A DNA stretch of 64,000 bases from Guillardia theta CCMP2712 (lineage: Eukaryota > Cryptophyceae > Pyrenomonadales > Geminigeraceae). Positions 32,771 through 43,839 of this stretch are shown here, piece by piece. How positions within the stretch are numbered: position 1 is the stretch's first letter; the number at the start of each line of letters is the position of its first letter. Location of the stretch: contig NW_005434663.1 of the NCBI RefSeq assembly GCF_000315625.1, forward strand, positions 411,025 to 475,024, in the 5' to 3' direction. The notes under the pieces were generated by a model that saw only the letters and a program-made list of their open reading frames with translations, made no database searches and had not been told where the DNA came from. The translations under genes and the position numbers were made by a program.

Positions 32771-34252
32771 ATGGCGGGGGAGGTAAGCTCTGCTCATCCC
32801 GAAGAGGAGGAGAGGAGGAAGGAGGAGGACGGCGATCAGCCCATCACAGCTGGACAAGCAGCACACCTTGCAAAGAGCACTGTGCATCTTGGAGTGAACG
32901 AGCACGTGAACAGAGAAGTGAAGGGCAACCCAAGTGCTGATAGCAGCAAGGATGACGAGTACACACCCGACAACTTTCTTCATAATGGCGACAGGAGGAA
33001 GAACAATGACGATGAACTTGTACATTACGATTACAAGACAAGCTCACCCTTGGAGTCCCTAGACAAAGTGCCTCGCGACACTCTGCAACCCTCCCCAAGT
33101 TCACGCAGGTACAACATTGAAAAGCATGATTCTACAGAGCACATGGATGCCGCATCGTGGACAGGTAAACACTGCTGATCGCTTCTTCATCATATGCAGC
33201 TGTTTTTGTATCGCTAAGATTCTTGCGACAGGCCCACTGGCCAGTTCGAGGTCGTTTAACTCCTGTCAGTCCCGAAACTTGTACAGCTCGGCGACTTCAG
33301 AGGAGGTAAGCATCTTCTCTGACCACCATCTCCTGCTGAGCAACGATGTCAGGGTCGAGAGCTATTGAATGCAAAACTACTAAGGAAGAAGGCCGACGAA
33401 GAGCTCATGGCAAGGAAGAATCGTGTAAATCGGTTGAGATTTGAAGAGGAAAGGACGTACAAGACCATTTTTGTTGCAAAGGCTAAAGTGCAAGACGTCG
33501 TCCGCCTGAAAGCGCACAATCAGCTGCGGGTATACTTGTTTGAACGGCTGTCTGTGATTGGGTCTTATGCTTGAACTCCTCCAGAATCAGGAGAAAGAGC
33601 ATGCAAGAAAAAGCAAAGCAGAAAGGCTAAGGGAGGAGACCCAGCAGAATTCGTTGGAGAGAGCAAGACGAATAGCCAACATTAGAGTATTTTATTATGC
33701 TACTTGTGTCACTCTGTGATGTTGTTGGAACAGGCTAAACAGATGGAATTAGTCCGTACGAAGCAAGACATTGTAAAGAATTCTCATAAGGAACGAGAGA
33801 TTTACGCGCAGGCATGTCTTTCCCTCTCTTCGATGTGGATTTGATGATTTCATAACTCCAGGCTACTGCCCAACATCGGAGAGCAGCCGAAGAGAGAGCA
33901 AGCAGGATGAAGAAGGAGATTTACATACGTGAAAGGGAAGCACTACACCGAAAATACAAGGATCGACATCTGTCGCAAATGCGAACATTGCAGCTGTATG
34001 AATCGAAGCTACAAGCGGAGCGACGGAAACATCTTGAGAGACAAGAGGTCATTGAGTTAGCCAAGCGATCTCCAATCACTGACATAGCACTGTAGGAAAT
34101 CCAACGACTAGAATATGAAGAAGCAAGGTTGCTGGAGAGACTCAAGCAGGCACAGGTTTCAGTGTGTCTTTTTTGAATTTCAAAGTTGATTTTACATTCA
34201 GGATGAGAAAAAGAAGTCGTTTTCCGAACTTGCAAATGCTATTCGCATATAA
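32771..34252 (+). CDS. coiled-coil protein, highly charged, multi-exon
   Basis: Not recognised. From ATG 32771 the N-terminus is disordered and acidic (HPEEEERRKEEDGDQ). Later exons are almost wholly long charged helix: LLNAKLLRKKADEELMARKN, EHARKSKAERLREETQQN, AKQMELVRTKQDIVKNSH, REREALHRKYKDRHLSQMR and KLQAERRKHLERQEVIE. The last exon (34202-34252) is DEKKKSFSELANAIRI, stop TAA. Introns are short (about 50-100 nt). The long uninterrupted helix is typical of cytoskeletal or centriolar coiled-coil proteins, which is inference only. It converges on the next minus-strand coiled-coil gene. Confidence 0.6.
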
Positions 34253-34739
34253 AGCTGAAGAGAATGCTGTGACAGTTGTCCTTGTGAGGTCATGATCTCG
34301 ATGTTCTTGGTCGATAGTTGGCATATACCTTCGCCCCGCCGGTCAAAGCCCTGTGTGTTGTCAAGATGAGCAATACATTGCAGACCAGACGAAAATTCTC
34401 GAGGACCTTTGAGCGCCTTCTCCGTCCTCACTTACTGCACCATGTGGTGACTAAAAACTTGATGATAGTATGACACCTCACTCTTGACACGCTGGCGCGG
34501 GATGACCCGCAGCAATTCCCTGGAGCTTTGTGTTCTTTGCCAGCCTGTTCATCTCAGTGTTCACCCTCTGTCTGGTTCAGGATTTGAAACACCTGCAGAC
34601 CCAATCGAAAGAAGTGGGACACGACTGTCCCGTTCTGATGCTGCAAGGTTGTTCTGTTTGCATCGACATGATACCTATCAGCAATGGGAACATATATGCT
34701 GCCCCTCCTGACTCTCAATCTCTGATTTCAGACTCATAC

Positions 34740-36511
34740 CGAATTGGTTTTCATAACTTGTCTTGCCAAAGCCTCCACTTGTTCACTATACTTTGCAGCA
34801 AATATCTAACAGTTGCTTTAGAGAACCAATCAGCTTCCATGATGCCTTACTTGAAAATGTCGTTTATCAACCTTCAAATCTAGAGTCGTAAGTATGTGTC
34901 TACGCAGCATCATCGTTACGCACAGGCAGGTCACCTTCACTCAGACCTGTAAGCTGCTTCATCTGAGAGCGCATGTATGATCTTTATAGTGTTGGCTCGT
35001 TTTCCTGGATCATTTAATGACTCCTGGAAAAGCTTCTCAAAATCAGCAAACACGATTGGAATTTCTCACTATTAGCAAGTCGTCGATGTGATGCTTGACA
35101 GCGTGCCCTATTCTATCTTCGACGCTTTGATGAAAAACTTCCCATTGATTGATTATCTCTTCGACTGGGCTAACTTGGTTGAGGGATTCTATGACAAAAT
35201 GAAGACATTTTCCAAGATCAGAACTCTTGAAGTCTTTCAAGTAAAATTTTTGATCAGATGACTGCGAAGCATGTGATGGCAGATCATGCACATCTATTTC
35301 AAAGTCATTGTTGCAGACAGGCAACACGGATGTAGCTTCACTTTCGCTTGACATTCTTGTCCTTTCGATAAAATCTCCAATTTCATCACATCCTTTGCAC
35401 CAAAGCAAGAGTTTCTCCTCAATGACTGTGATACTGTAAAACAAAAGGAGAAAGGAACAGGGTGCCTTTGACCATGATTGTCCTTCGTAAGATTTTCGAT
35501 GCTCTGGGATATGTTTTTCAACCTCGTACTACATAACATTGATGTCATGAAGTTCTCACTAGAAAGGCACGCATATTCACCTCTCGATTGCTTCGTTATG
35601 CATTTGCACTTGAATAGAAGGAGAAGATTGATGGCCTTTAAGCAGCTTCAGCAAATTTCTTGATTCAAAGCGCCCAAAATACCGATCTCAAGAACATTGT
35701 TGAGATTGTTAACATGCTCCTGGAGCATGCTCAACGTTGGCATTGTTTCTTTCTCGAAGAAGATGTAATCGTTCTGCAGGTTGTTGAGCTTAAGGTTTTG
35801 TGTTGTGATATCTTTCTGAGCTTGTCGAACTGATTCTACACGTCAAAACAATCGAAGTGATTAGCAACAGAACCTGTTTCGTCGAACTGTAAAATCTTCA
35901 CATTCAACTTTTTCAGATTCTCACTCTCTTCACAGAGTTTTGCATCGATAGACTCTATTCTGTTGTGATCATGTTCAAACGTTCATGACGCATCAACATC
36001 ATGGTTTCATCATCACCTTTTAGTCAATTGCGAGTACCATGACGAGATCTCATGCAGTCGTTGTGAGTATTGCTTGAAGTTGTCCTCGATCAACCGCGAT
36101 GCTCCTTGCTCTTCTTTCTGCAGCGGGTTCACTTGAACCCCTGACTCCAACTCATCCACCTACCGTGAGCGACTTGTGTTGACTTGCTCTTGATGAAGTC
36201 CCTTCGTCTGCTGTCGCTGCATTGAGAATAGCGGCATCAAGGATCTGTCATGAAGCTGTCAACGAGCTTCGCAGTCGTTGAAGCAGCATCGAGTACTTTG
36301 AAGTGACTGCCAAGAGCTTCAACTAGAGTCTCCAACACCTCTTTGACCATGCACAAAGACTTTTCCACCTGATCAAAAGAGGAATGATTGGTTCTGCTTG
36401 AGTAGAAGACGGAAGGCTTACATTGCTTCTTTCCGAATCATCCGAGGGAATGCTGTTGAGCAAATGTATCCGTAACGGAGCAAGATCGGGAGCAAGGAAA
36501 GCTTCTTTCAT
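34740..36511 (-). CDS. coiled-coil protein of unknown function, multi-exon
   Basis: Not recognised. It begins MKEAFLAPDLAPLRIHLLNS. Exons then read VEKSLCMVKEVLETLVEALGS, GASRLIEDNFKQYSQRLHEI, SIDAKLCEESENLKKLNVKIL, LKLNNLQNDYIFFEKETM, a Ser-rich block with SLNQVSPVEEIINQWEVFH, and then ESLNDPGKRANTIKIIHALS. An exon with KYSEQVEALARQVMKTNS (ending at 34740) is the last block with coding character; the true stop is unresolved. The heptad-like pattern suggests a coiled-coil scaffold. Splice sites are placed by eye. Confidence 0.45.
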
Positions 36512-37227
36512 GTTGATGTAAATCCAAAGTAGATCTGATTGCAGATGTGGATGCAGGTTTCAGATAGGTGGTGATGTGAATGACGATGCAGGTGCTTGTA
36601 GCGGCTGATGCTGATTCTCACGACAGCTCTCCTTGCTTTCTGCTCCTTCAAACCTACTGGTAGGGACTCTTTTGGTCTGTTCCGACCCAACTTGGTGCCG
36701 CGCCCGCACCGCGGCTCTTTACTCAAAAGCCGGCCAGCTCCGGGAGTCCGGGGGCCCGACTCAGTGAGAGTACGGTCCGAGTGGCGGCCCGGCCCGGCCG
36801 GCCGAATGATCAGTTGTGTTTTCAAATCAACAGCAGTTTAAACTTGAGAGTCAAGGCTTTACTCAAAGTTAAGCACTGGCACTGTCCGATTATCATGCTC
36901 CAAGAATCGGTGATTGAATCATCCACACGCCGCCCGAGCATTTTGTCACTCAGACAGCCACAACCATGGCAGTTCAGCCACAACAATCATGAAATAGAAG
37001 AATAGACTTGCCCAGGATGACTTGTGAACAAGACTGTATAATAAGAGATGCTTCGGGACAAAAGCTCAAACTGCACTTGAAGCGATCAGGTGACAGCGGC
37101 TTGTGGCAGTCTCCAGTCTGAAGTTCCGAAGTTCCGACCACCATACAATTGAGCAACAGTTTGAAACATCTTCTCACATGCTTCACACTTGAATCATCTT
37201 GAGAATACCCTAAGGATCACCCATGGA
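36512..37227. repeat. intergenic region with GC island and TCAAAGTTAAG motif
   Basis: A GC-rich island at about 36690-36805 (GCCGGCCAGCTCCGG, GGCCCGGCCCGGCCGGCC) is followed by TTTACTCAAAGTTAAGCA (36858-36875). No gene is visible. Confidence 0.55.
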
Positions 37228-38287
37228 TTATGATTGGCTGTGCCAGGTGCACTCCCAAGGGCTTGTCGGCTGAAGTATACAGTTTTCTTGTTGACAATTT
37301 GATTCCAATGCATCCTCCAGCGATTGAAATGAGCTTTCGATTCCAATATCATCCAGGTTCGATTCATTCCTGAGAAATTCTTCTCCTGACGCGAAGAAAA
37401 TGCCATTCGTCACGTTTGAGTTTGCATCCCATAGCCTTGCAGCTCGTGAGTCGGTGCCGCAACATTCAATCTCTGACGAATCTATCTGCGTCATGGAGGC
37501 AACTTCCATGCTGACAGTATTGCAAGAATGCACGTCCATCTGTTCTGTCACGTAGGATGCATCTACACACCTTGGAGACTCTGTGGGGAACATTTCTTTC
37601 TTTTTGGTCTCAGGTGCTGACGCAGGTGCTGACTCGACAGTCTTCGTTTGATGCTGAAGGAGCGACCGAGCCTCTCTTAACTTCTGAGCTCTTGGAGAGC
37701 TCTTCCGACCTCTGACCTTACCCGCTTGGTTCACGAACCTCCGATCTCGGAAAGGCCATCGCGGGATGCCAACTCTTCTGCAAGCTTTCTTGAGAGCTGT
37801 GACGCAGATTCCCAGTCTGGCTGCAGCTGTTTGTAATGGGAGGTCATAGTAGTTTTGGATCAACTCTCTCTGTAAAACAAGTTGTCAGATGTCATCATTT
37901 GCCACAAGCAGGGTCTTACAGTGATGTTTACTGGAGGGTTATCTCTCTGTATCTGTCCAGCTTTTCTCCGGGGGAAGACGACGTTTGCATTCAGTTTTCG
38001 ATGTTTACGTGTCACGGCCCATTTTCCAAGGAGCTTGTTTGCATGAGTGAAAGAGGGAAGAGATATGACGTCTCCAACCTGGAGGCGTGGAGCTGCCGGA
38101 AGGATGGGGTAGTGAAATGGCTGGCATACACCGGGCGTCTGAGCAGGTGAAGATGCCGGCATGACGCCCAGGGGTTGTGTTGGTCGGTTGCGCTTCGCAG
38201 GATGATTTCTGTAAATCCAAGGTTCACGAAAGTCTCCAGGTGGGAGGAATCCAACGTCAGGAGCGTGAAGACTGACTGTATTCACCA
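37228..38287 (-). CDS. RWP-RK domain transcription factor
   Basis: RWP-RK proteins are plant and algal transcription factors controlling nitrogen responses and gamete programmes. Exon 1 starts MVNTVSLHAPD (ATG rc 38285-38287) and is Pro-rich. A 50-nt intron (GTAAGACC to TTTTACAG) joins NIT to RELIQNYYDLPLQ in phase. The domain then reads LPLQTAAARLGICVTALKKA and CRRVGIPRWPF, with the RWPxRK core as RWPFRDRR, so the first Lys position is altered. A basic stretch (GRKSSPRAQKLREARS) and a Ser/Cys-rich acidic C-terminus follow. No PB1 or GAF domain is seen, so it is an RKD-like short form. Nuclear location is inferred. Confidence 0.85.
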
Positions 38288-39195
38288 TGAGCGTTCTGCA
38301 AGGGATTCGCTTTCGATGAGAGCCAGGAATACAGTCGGTCAGCAAGGAGCGGGGAAAGGGGCGAGAGGCTTTTGGTTCTTTTTAGGGTTCAGCAGGTTGC
38401 ATAGGGTGGGGTGTAAGGGAAATTACACCGGTGCTTTTGCTATCAAGCATCACTGCATTAGGTGGTAGTGTGGTGGACCAGTACCGGTCCTGCATGTACG
38501 TACACGGCGATGGTATGATAAAGCATCCGGGTAGTGAGTGGGGAACGATGGGGTGGGGGTACCGTCAGCAATATCCAGCAACAAAGGGGCATTACGACTG
38601 GATGTCCCGTGAAGAGACATGATTTCAATCGACTACGTCCCCCTTGGACCCTTCGTTGAGCTGTGGGGACGGTGAAAGTAAACTCCAAGAGGTCGGACCG
38701 GTGGAAGGAGCAGTCTACCGTACCCCTCCTTTCTCTGTATTTCACACCAGTGGTCACCCAACTTGCGTTCCTCAGCCGCCAGGTTAAGACTGTACTCGCA
38801 GTCCGTGACAGCACCACTGGACTTCCCCCTGCGAGGTCAGACTTGAAACCCCCCGCTCGCGGTGACGTCCGATGGTACCACCGCCCCCCCCTGACCACAC
38901 TTGAATTGAATTGGAGGATTCGGATGAAGCAAGCGAGAATACGAAGTTAACAGAGTTTTAACCGTTTTCCTTACTATCCGATTCCCGGGGCAGTCGGCAC
39001 GTGAGGAGTCACCCGGGCTGTCGCCGCCAGTCCGATATGCCCCGGGCACCGGTCAATCCGATCACCCGGGCCGGCGGGCTTTCCGTCCACGGTCGTGCCG
39101 GGCACGCTGGCTTTGGAGTGCGGCAGCTCATGTCTTGTTGATCCAGGCAGAATCTTTGCTGTGACCGCGATGAAGAGTGATCTTCTCGATGAGAG
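38288..39195. repeat. intergenic region with GGGGTA motifs and GC island
   Basis: GGGTGGGGTGTAAG (38404), CGGGTAGTGAGTGGGG (38529) and GGGGTGGGGGTACC (38550) lie upstream of the RWP-RK gene; on its strand they are TACCCC-type. A GC-rich island with CCCGGG repeats occupies about 38985-39115. No convincing gene is present. Confidence 0.5.
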
Positions 39196-39968
39196 TCAAA
39201 CGATGAAGAACCGACCTAGGCGCAAACAAACCTGCTTCGGTTGCGACTTGAGCCCGCTAGGTCTTGTGGTCAAGCATACAGTGGTGCCACTACCGCCTTG
39301 TATCATATCCAGTACTTCTTGGCACGATTTTCCTTTGACACTGCGACGCATAACAAAGTCAACAAGGAACCCAGACTTCGAGGGTTTGGAAAATTACTTC
39401 ATCCCATCGACGGCAATCACAACATCCCCACACGACAGATCCTTGCACTGAGCAGCTGTAAAATGGCGTAAATAATCTTTCGTTTCCCTTTGCACAGACC
39501 TGGACTGCCAGGATTGATGGAAACAATTTGCAAACCGTTGTGTTCTTCGGAGAGCATGATTCCTATCCCAACCTGCACGAACGTCAGTCTTTCCCTTTGC
39601 TTCTGACCAGCAACAGTACTTTTGGCAGCTCAGGATTCAAAGCAGCTTCGTTATCGTCCGGAATTGATTTCCATGCGGTCTTTGATTTATCCACCTCGTC
39701 CTGGACAAGAGCGTCCCTGGGTGAAGGCGCCACCACGTCAGGCAAACACCTTGACAGGAAGAGAACGACTGGGCAGGGCTCACTTGGGTACAGGAGGTCT
39801 AGCGCTATTCTTGTTTGGAGATCCCTTCTTGATCCATTCTCCCGCGGCTGATGTTACTTCCGTCGGCATCTTTCGAGGAGAATCCCGGGGGGTTTCGCCC
39901 ATCCCCTCTTTCTTAGAGATAGCCGCTGGTCTGAAATCATGAAATCTGGAAGCCCTGTACCCGAACAT
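39196..39968 (-). CDS. single PDZ-domain protein
   Basis: PDZ domains bind C-terminal peptides of membrane or signalling partners. Start ATG at 39968 (MFGYRASRFHDF). A basic linker (SPNKNSARPPVPK) is spliced to DALVQDEVDKSKTAWKSI. A 47-nt intron joins ELPK to VGIGIMLSEEHNGLQIVSIN. Another intron gives PGSPAAQCKDLSCGDVVIAV, then DGMNVKGKSCQEVLDMIQGG and TTVCLTTRP. Reassembled, this is a full PDZ fold with a GIGI carboxylate-binding loop, the GDVVIAVDG turn and the final TVCLTTR strand. The short tail ends KQVCLRLGRFFIV. The protein is about 180 residues, so probably an adaptor. None of the exons alone would reveal the domain. Confidence 0.75.
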
Positions 39969-40120
39969 CTACAGACAAAGTCAACCCAGAGCAGCTTTCT
40001 TGGCAGACTTCACCTGAAACAATCTAAATCGCCCTTTTTCCAACACATCCCAAATTGACCAGTTATACCAAAACCCTGTGGAGCGGGCAGACCATGAGAA
40101 AGAGTTCCCATCACAGCAAG

Positions 40121-41292
40121 TCAAGGTCTACCATAAGCTGCGACATCGAGTCGATTCCTGATGCTGCCAATCACAAAGTTGGCCACATCCTGTCGCATAC
40201 ATGCAAATCAAACATTCCGAAATTCCATTTTCAAGGAAGTGAGACCTGACTGTCATAATGATCTCCGGTCTCTCTGGTGGGAACAAGGATTTCCTGACCA
40301 TGAGCCTTAGGGATACACATGATCTGATGCCATGTCCCGACCTGTATCTGCACTCCTGAACCTCGCACGTCTGCTGAGAGAGCCGATGCAAGCCCCCGCA
40401 CTCCAACTGACGTCGTTACCATAGTTGCGGCTCCGCTCCAAACCCCCTTTGACAGTGCGTTCTGGGAGGGAGGTCGATCAGGAATCGATCAGGGATCAAC
40501 TTATCACGGGTAACAGATACCTCAACAAAAACTAGGGCTCCTGATTTGCGCTGCACCATGCTCTTCACGAAAGCTCGACTGTTGAGACAATGATTCAGTG
40601 GCAGACGGAGTTACGACTGACGCCGATCAAGGGGCACCTGACGAAAATAGGCATGAGAAGCCCATCTTGGATGGACGTCGTGATCTCATAGTTCTGAATT
40701 CAAGTGAAAACTCAACAGAAAGATTAGAGATTTTACGCACAGTGGTCGAAGGGAAAGATTTTAATGTCCTCGGAAGATCGCAGCTGCAATGGATGACAAT
40801 GTCTGGCAAACCATGAGTCTTGATAATCTCTGAAGCCATCTGTTCGATCTCTTTTCCTAAGATAAAAATCAAATTTCTCGCAGCAAATTAGAATTTCATG
40901 ATCGAAGTACCGTTCTTAAGATCGCAGATTCGAACATGTAAGGAACAAGCCAGCTCCAACTCTGAGATTGAACGGACGATTGGTTCCGCTTCGAGGCTGC
41001 TGGAGCCTACCAGGATCAGAGTCGCTCCCTTCTTGCTGGACGTCAAGATTCAGACCCTCCCGTCACCATCCTGCTTGCTCTACTCACGCCAACGCCTGAC
41101 ATATCGCAGCACAACTGCGAGATGTGATGCCCGTCAACAAGATGGTCTTTCCTGAGCAATGCCTTCAGCCTCATGGCGAGTCAGCGGACGATCACCATCG
41201 ATGCGGTTGGGGTTCGGCTTCGTCACAACTCGGTAGGTCCAGGCGCATGCTGCTGCCATTGCCATCCAGCCGAAAGGGCCACGCCCCCTCAT
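40121..41292 (-). CDS. membrane-anchored short-chain dehydrogenase-like protein, catalytic residues missing
   Basis: The layout resembles 3-ketodihydrosphingosine reductase or other SDRs: an N-terminal helix (GPFGWMAMAAACAWTYRVV), a spliced Rossmann start (IDGKTILLTGITSRS), ALAKKGATLILVGSSSLEAE, EIEQMASEIIKTHGLPDIVIH, MVQRKSGALVFVE, GVRGLASALSADVRGSGVQIQ and a C-terminal QDVANFVIGSIRNRLDVAAY. At the active site the YxxxK motif aligns to MVTTS (Tyr to Met, Lys to Ser), and the glycine motif TGxxxGIG reads TGITSRSC. Seen: degenerate catalytic motifs. Inferred: a non-enzymatic or altered SDR. The start is placed at ATG 41290-41292; an upstream exon up to 41439 is possible. Confidence 0.55.
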
Positions 41293-41439
41293 GAACTCAA
41301 CCACCTTGGTATTAGAAGAATCATGAGCATCGAATCTTGAAGAAGCAGCACACGATCCGGATAGAGCAAAGACGATGGTCACATTTTTCCTTGACAGGCG
41401 GGGCATCAACATGTGAGGGATCTCTACAGCAACAGGCAC

Positions 41440-41986
41440 GATGAGAGTGGAGGAGGTGGAGGGGACGGGAGGGGAGATAATGTGTTCGACACTTCTCCCA
41501 CTTCATCAGCAACAAGGTTCACACGCAGCGTCGCATCCATCAAGACATCACTCAAGCTTCATGGTTCCTCTCTTATCACTCACCCTCGTCATCACCGGCG
41601 CCACCCCCGAGCTTCCCGACATCACATGCTCCGCTAACAACAACCGCGGCACCCCCGCCATTGCCAGCGAAGCCCCTCATCCCCTCACATATCCTGTCAC
41701 TCAGTTCACGGACAGCGCTGCCCGGCCCCGGCGATTCTTCCTGGGGCGGACTTGGTTTGCGGCCCCCAAAACAAAAAAAGACCACCCCACCCTGGAAAAA
41801 GATGCCACCGGTTCTAATTCGAGTACCCCATCGAGGTAGATATCCAGAGATTGAACCCAACACCCGTACATGTACCTGGAATAGTTGGGGTTTTCTGAAC
41901 TCTTTCGAGTACCCCACCCAGACATTTACAAACTACCCCACCCTCTGTTTCCGTTAGCTTTCCAGCCTAGCCCTGGCCTGACCACG
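41440..41986. other. intergenic region with TACCCC motifs just before the PX gene
   Basis: GAGTACCCCA (41821), GAGTACCCCACCC (41908) and CTACCCCACCC (41933) lie within 170 bp upstream of the next ATG. The frames present are shadows. A TTTGCGGCCC palindrome-like stretch surrounds 41757. Confidence 0.45.
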
Positions 41987-43051
41987 ATGGCACGCCCGAT
42001 GGGATCGATGACGCATGTGGACCCCCAGCGTATGCTCAGCTTCACGCGGTCATGCAGAGACCCTTGCCCGCCCTCCTCGCCTTCTTCCATGCACTCCTCC
42101 TCATCTCACTCCTCCTCCTCGCACTCATCTCCGTCCTTTACATTCTTCTGCGATCCTCCAATGTCGGACGATGCGTACTCTTCGAAAGAATGTGCGGGGG
42201 ATGCTTCACCTTGCGACCGGAATTCGCAATCGCTGCCCAGGATCGTTCTACCTCAGAGTGTAGAGTTCGCCAGTATGAGAGTCAGCGCCATGTCCAGTGA
42301 ACGCTCTTCTGACCCCACGTCCTCTTGTCCCTTGGATCGAATTTCGCCCGACGCCTTCATTGTCACGGCCGACATTCTTGGCTGGAGCTGGCAAAGGATA
42401 GGAAAACGGCCGACAGCGATCTTTGAAGTAGAGGTTGTGCTTGTCACACGTCAGCTGGTGGAGAGATGGAAGATAAGGCGGAGGTTCAGTCAATTTGCCA
42501 CCCTCAACAGGTTCCTAGGTCACCTCAAGGTCCTTGGCCTTATACAACTGTGTCCTGGGTGACTTTCGAAGACAGATTTTACTCCGCAGAAAATCTCAAC
42601 CGCAAGATGACGTTCGGACTTGTCAGTTCCCAGTGAAGAAGTCGACTCTCGTGTTGGAGGGAGGCCTCGACTCATTCTTTTCTGCAGGTGGTTCTTGAAC
42701 AACAGCAGGCGCTTCCTCGACAGAAGGATGTGCGAGGTAAAGACTCCAGGAACCCATGGTCAACCTCTTGATGGCATCACGTCAGCTGCAGCTCTATCTT
42801 GACTCTTGTCTGCGACTTCCCTTCTCCTTCGTGCAAGCTGTCTTGTGAGAGCTTGCAATTTGCTTGAATCATGGTTGACGCTTTACAGTGTCTTTCTGGA
42901 AGCAGACATCTACTGTAGGAGATGCAGGTTCGTAGACTTCCAAGGTGACTTCTTACATGCCTTCTCTTCCTGTCTGTTATGGCTGATAGATCTTGGCAAG
43001 GCCAACACCTGGTGGATGTCTTCGAAGCGCAGACGAGAAGTGGAAAGGTGA
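41987..43051 (+). CDS. PX-domain (phosphoinositide-binding) protein
   Basis: PX domains bind membrane phosphoinositides, usually PI3P, and act in endosomal sorting. ATG 41987 (MARPMGSMTHVD). A Ser-rich disordered N-terminus (SSSHSSSSHSS) is followed by FEVEVVLVTRQLVERWKIRR and RFSQFATLNRFLGHLK. The spliced continuation reads FPVKKWFLNNSRRFLDRRMC, matching the PX PPKxxxGN...RR core, then ELQLYLDSCLRLPFSFVQAV. Intron ends: 42530, a short exon near 42624, and a GTAAAG donor at 42737. The PI-contacting RR(Y/F) and the Lys of FPVKK are present. The C-terminus past VFLEADIYC is uncertain; an open frame runs to 43051. Confidence 0.7.
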
Positions 43052-43839
43052 AGGTCCAGCAGCGTAGCCAGCAGCCAGGACAGCGACGCGGCCAGCAGCG
43101 CTGTGGGGTATTTCATACGGTCTGCCATCGCTCTGGTATTTCAACTCCTTTTGCAGGTCATCAAAGCATGTGAGGCCTTGAGGCGATCGATCACCATCTT
43201 CCAGGTCTCCCCTCCCCTCCCCCCCGTCCTCCTCCCTCCCCTTCCCCCCCCTCCCCTCCCCCCTCCTCCCTCCCCTCCCTCCCTCCCCTCCTCCCTCCCC
43301 TCCTCCCTCCCCTCCCTCCCTCCCCTCCTTCCTCCCCTCTTGCCCTTGTGGCCAGCCAGTGACTCTCACTGAAGGACGTGGGGCTGTTGAACCCACACCT
43401 GCCCGTCCATGGGCGCGTGGAGGCGAAGCGAGGAGAAGGCAAGAAGGCGGCGAGCCGAGCTGAGGTGAGGGCGGCGTGCTGGTGTGGATGCGACTTGTGA
43501 GAACGCGCAGACGAGGAGGACGAAGGCTCTCCGGGCGAACAGAAGGAGAACAGGAGGTGAAGAAAGATTGTGTAGAAGAGAGCTGGACGACAAGTCTGTC
43601 CTGACTCCACGAGCGTCGCGGTGTGACTGACTTCTCGCATTAGGGGTTGAACGGCACCTTCTTGTTGTTCGTCGGCCCAGTGGGATCATGATACAACAAG
43701 ATTTGTAAAGAAAACTCTCTCAAAAGGAACCCCACTCGTCCCCTCCCCTCCTCCTCCTCCTTGCAAGTTGAATTCTTGTTCCGCTCAAGACTTTTCTTCC
43801 TTATTGCTCCATGTCTGACTTCTTCCGTCTTGCAACCCT
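43052..43839. repeat. polypyrimidine tract and unresolved sequence
   Basis: 43200-43345 is an almost pure C/T tract (CCTCCC and CCCCTCC units). The rest, 43370-43690, has open minus-strand frames rich in Arg and Ser but no recognisable domain. I cannot support a gene. Confidence 0.5.

Noticed and set aside
42910-43128. Minus-strand ORF with a signal-peptide-like start (MADRMKYPTALLAASLSWLL)
   Set aside because: Opposite to the likely 3' part of the PX gene; no downstream exon could be linked. Kept only as a possibility.
43366-43689. Arg/Ser-rich minus-strand ORFs upstream of the polypyrimidine tract
   Set aside because: No domain, no convincing splice partners, low-complexity surroundings.
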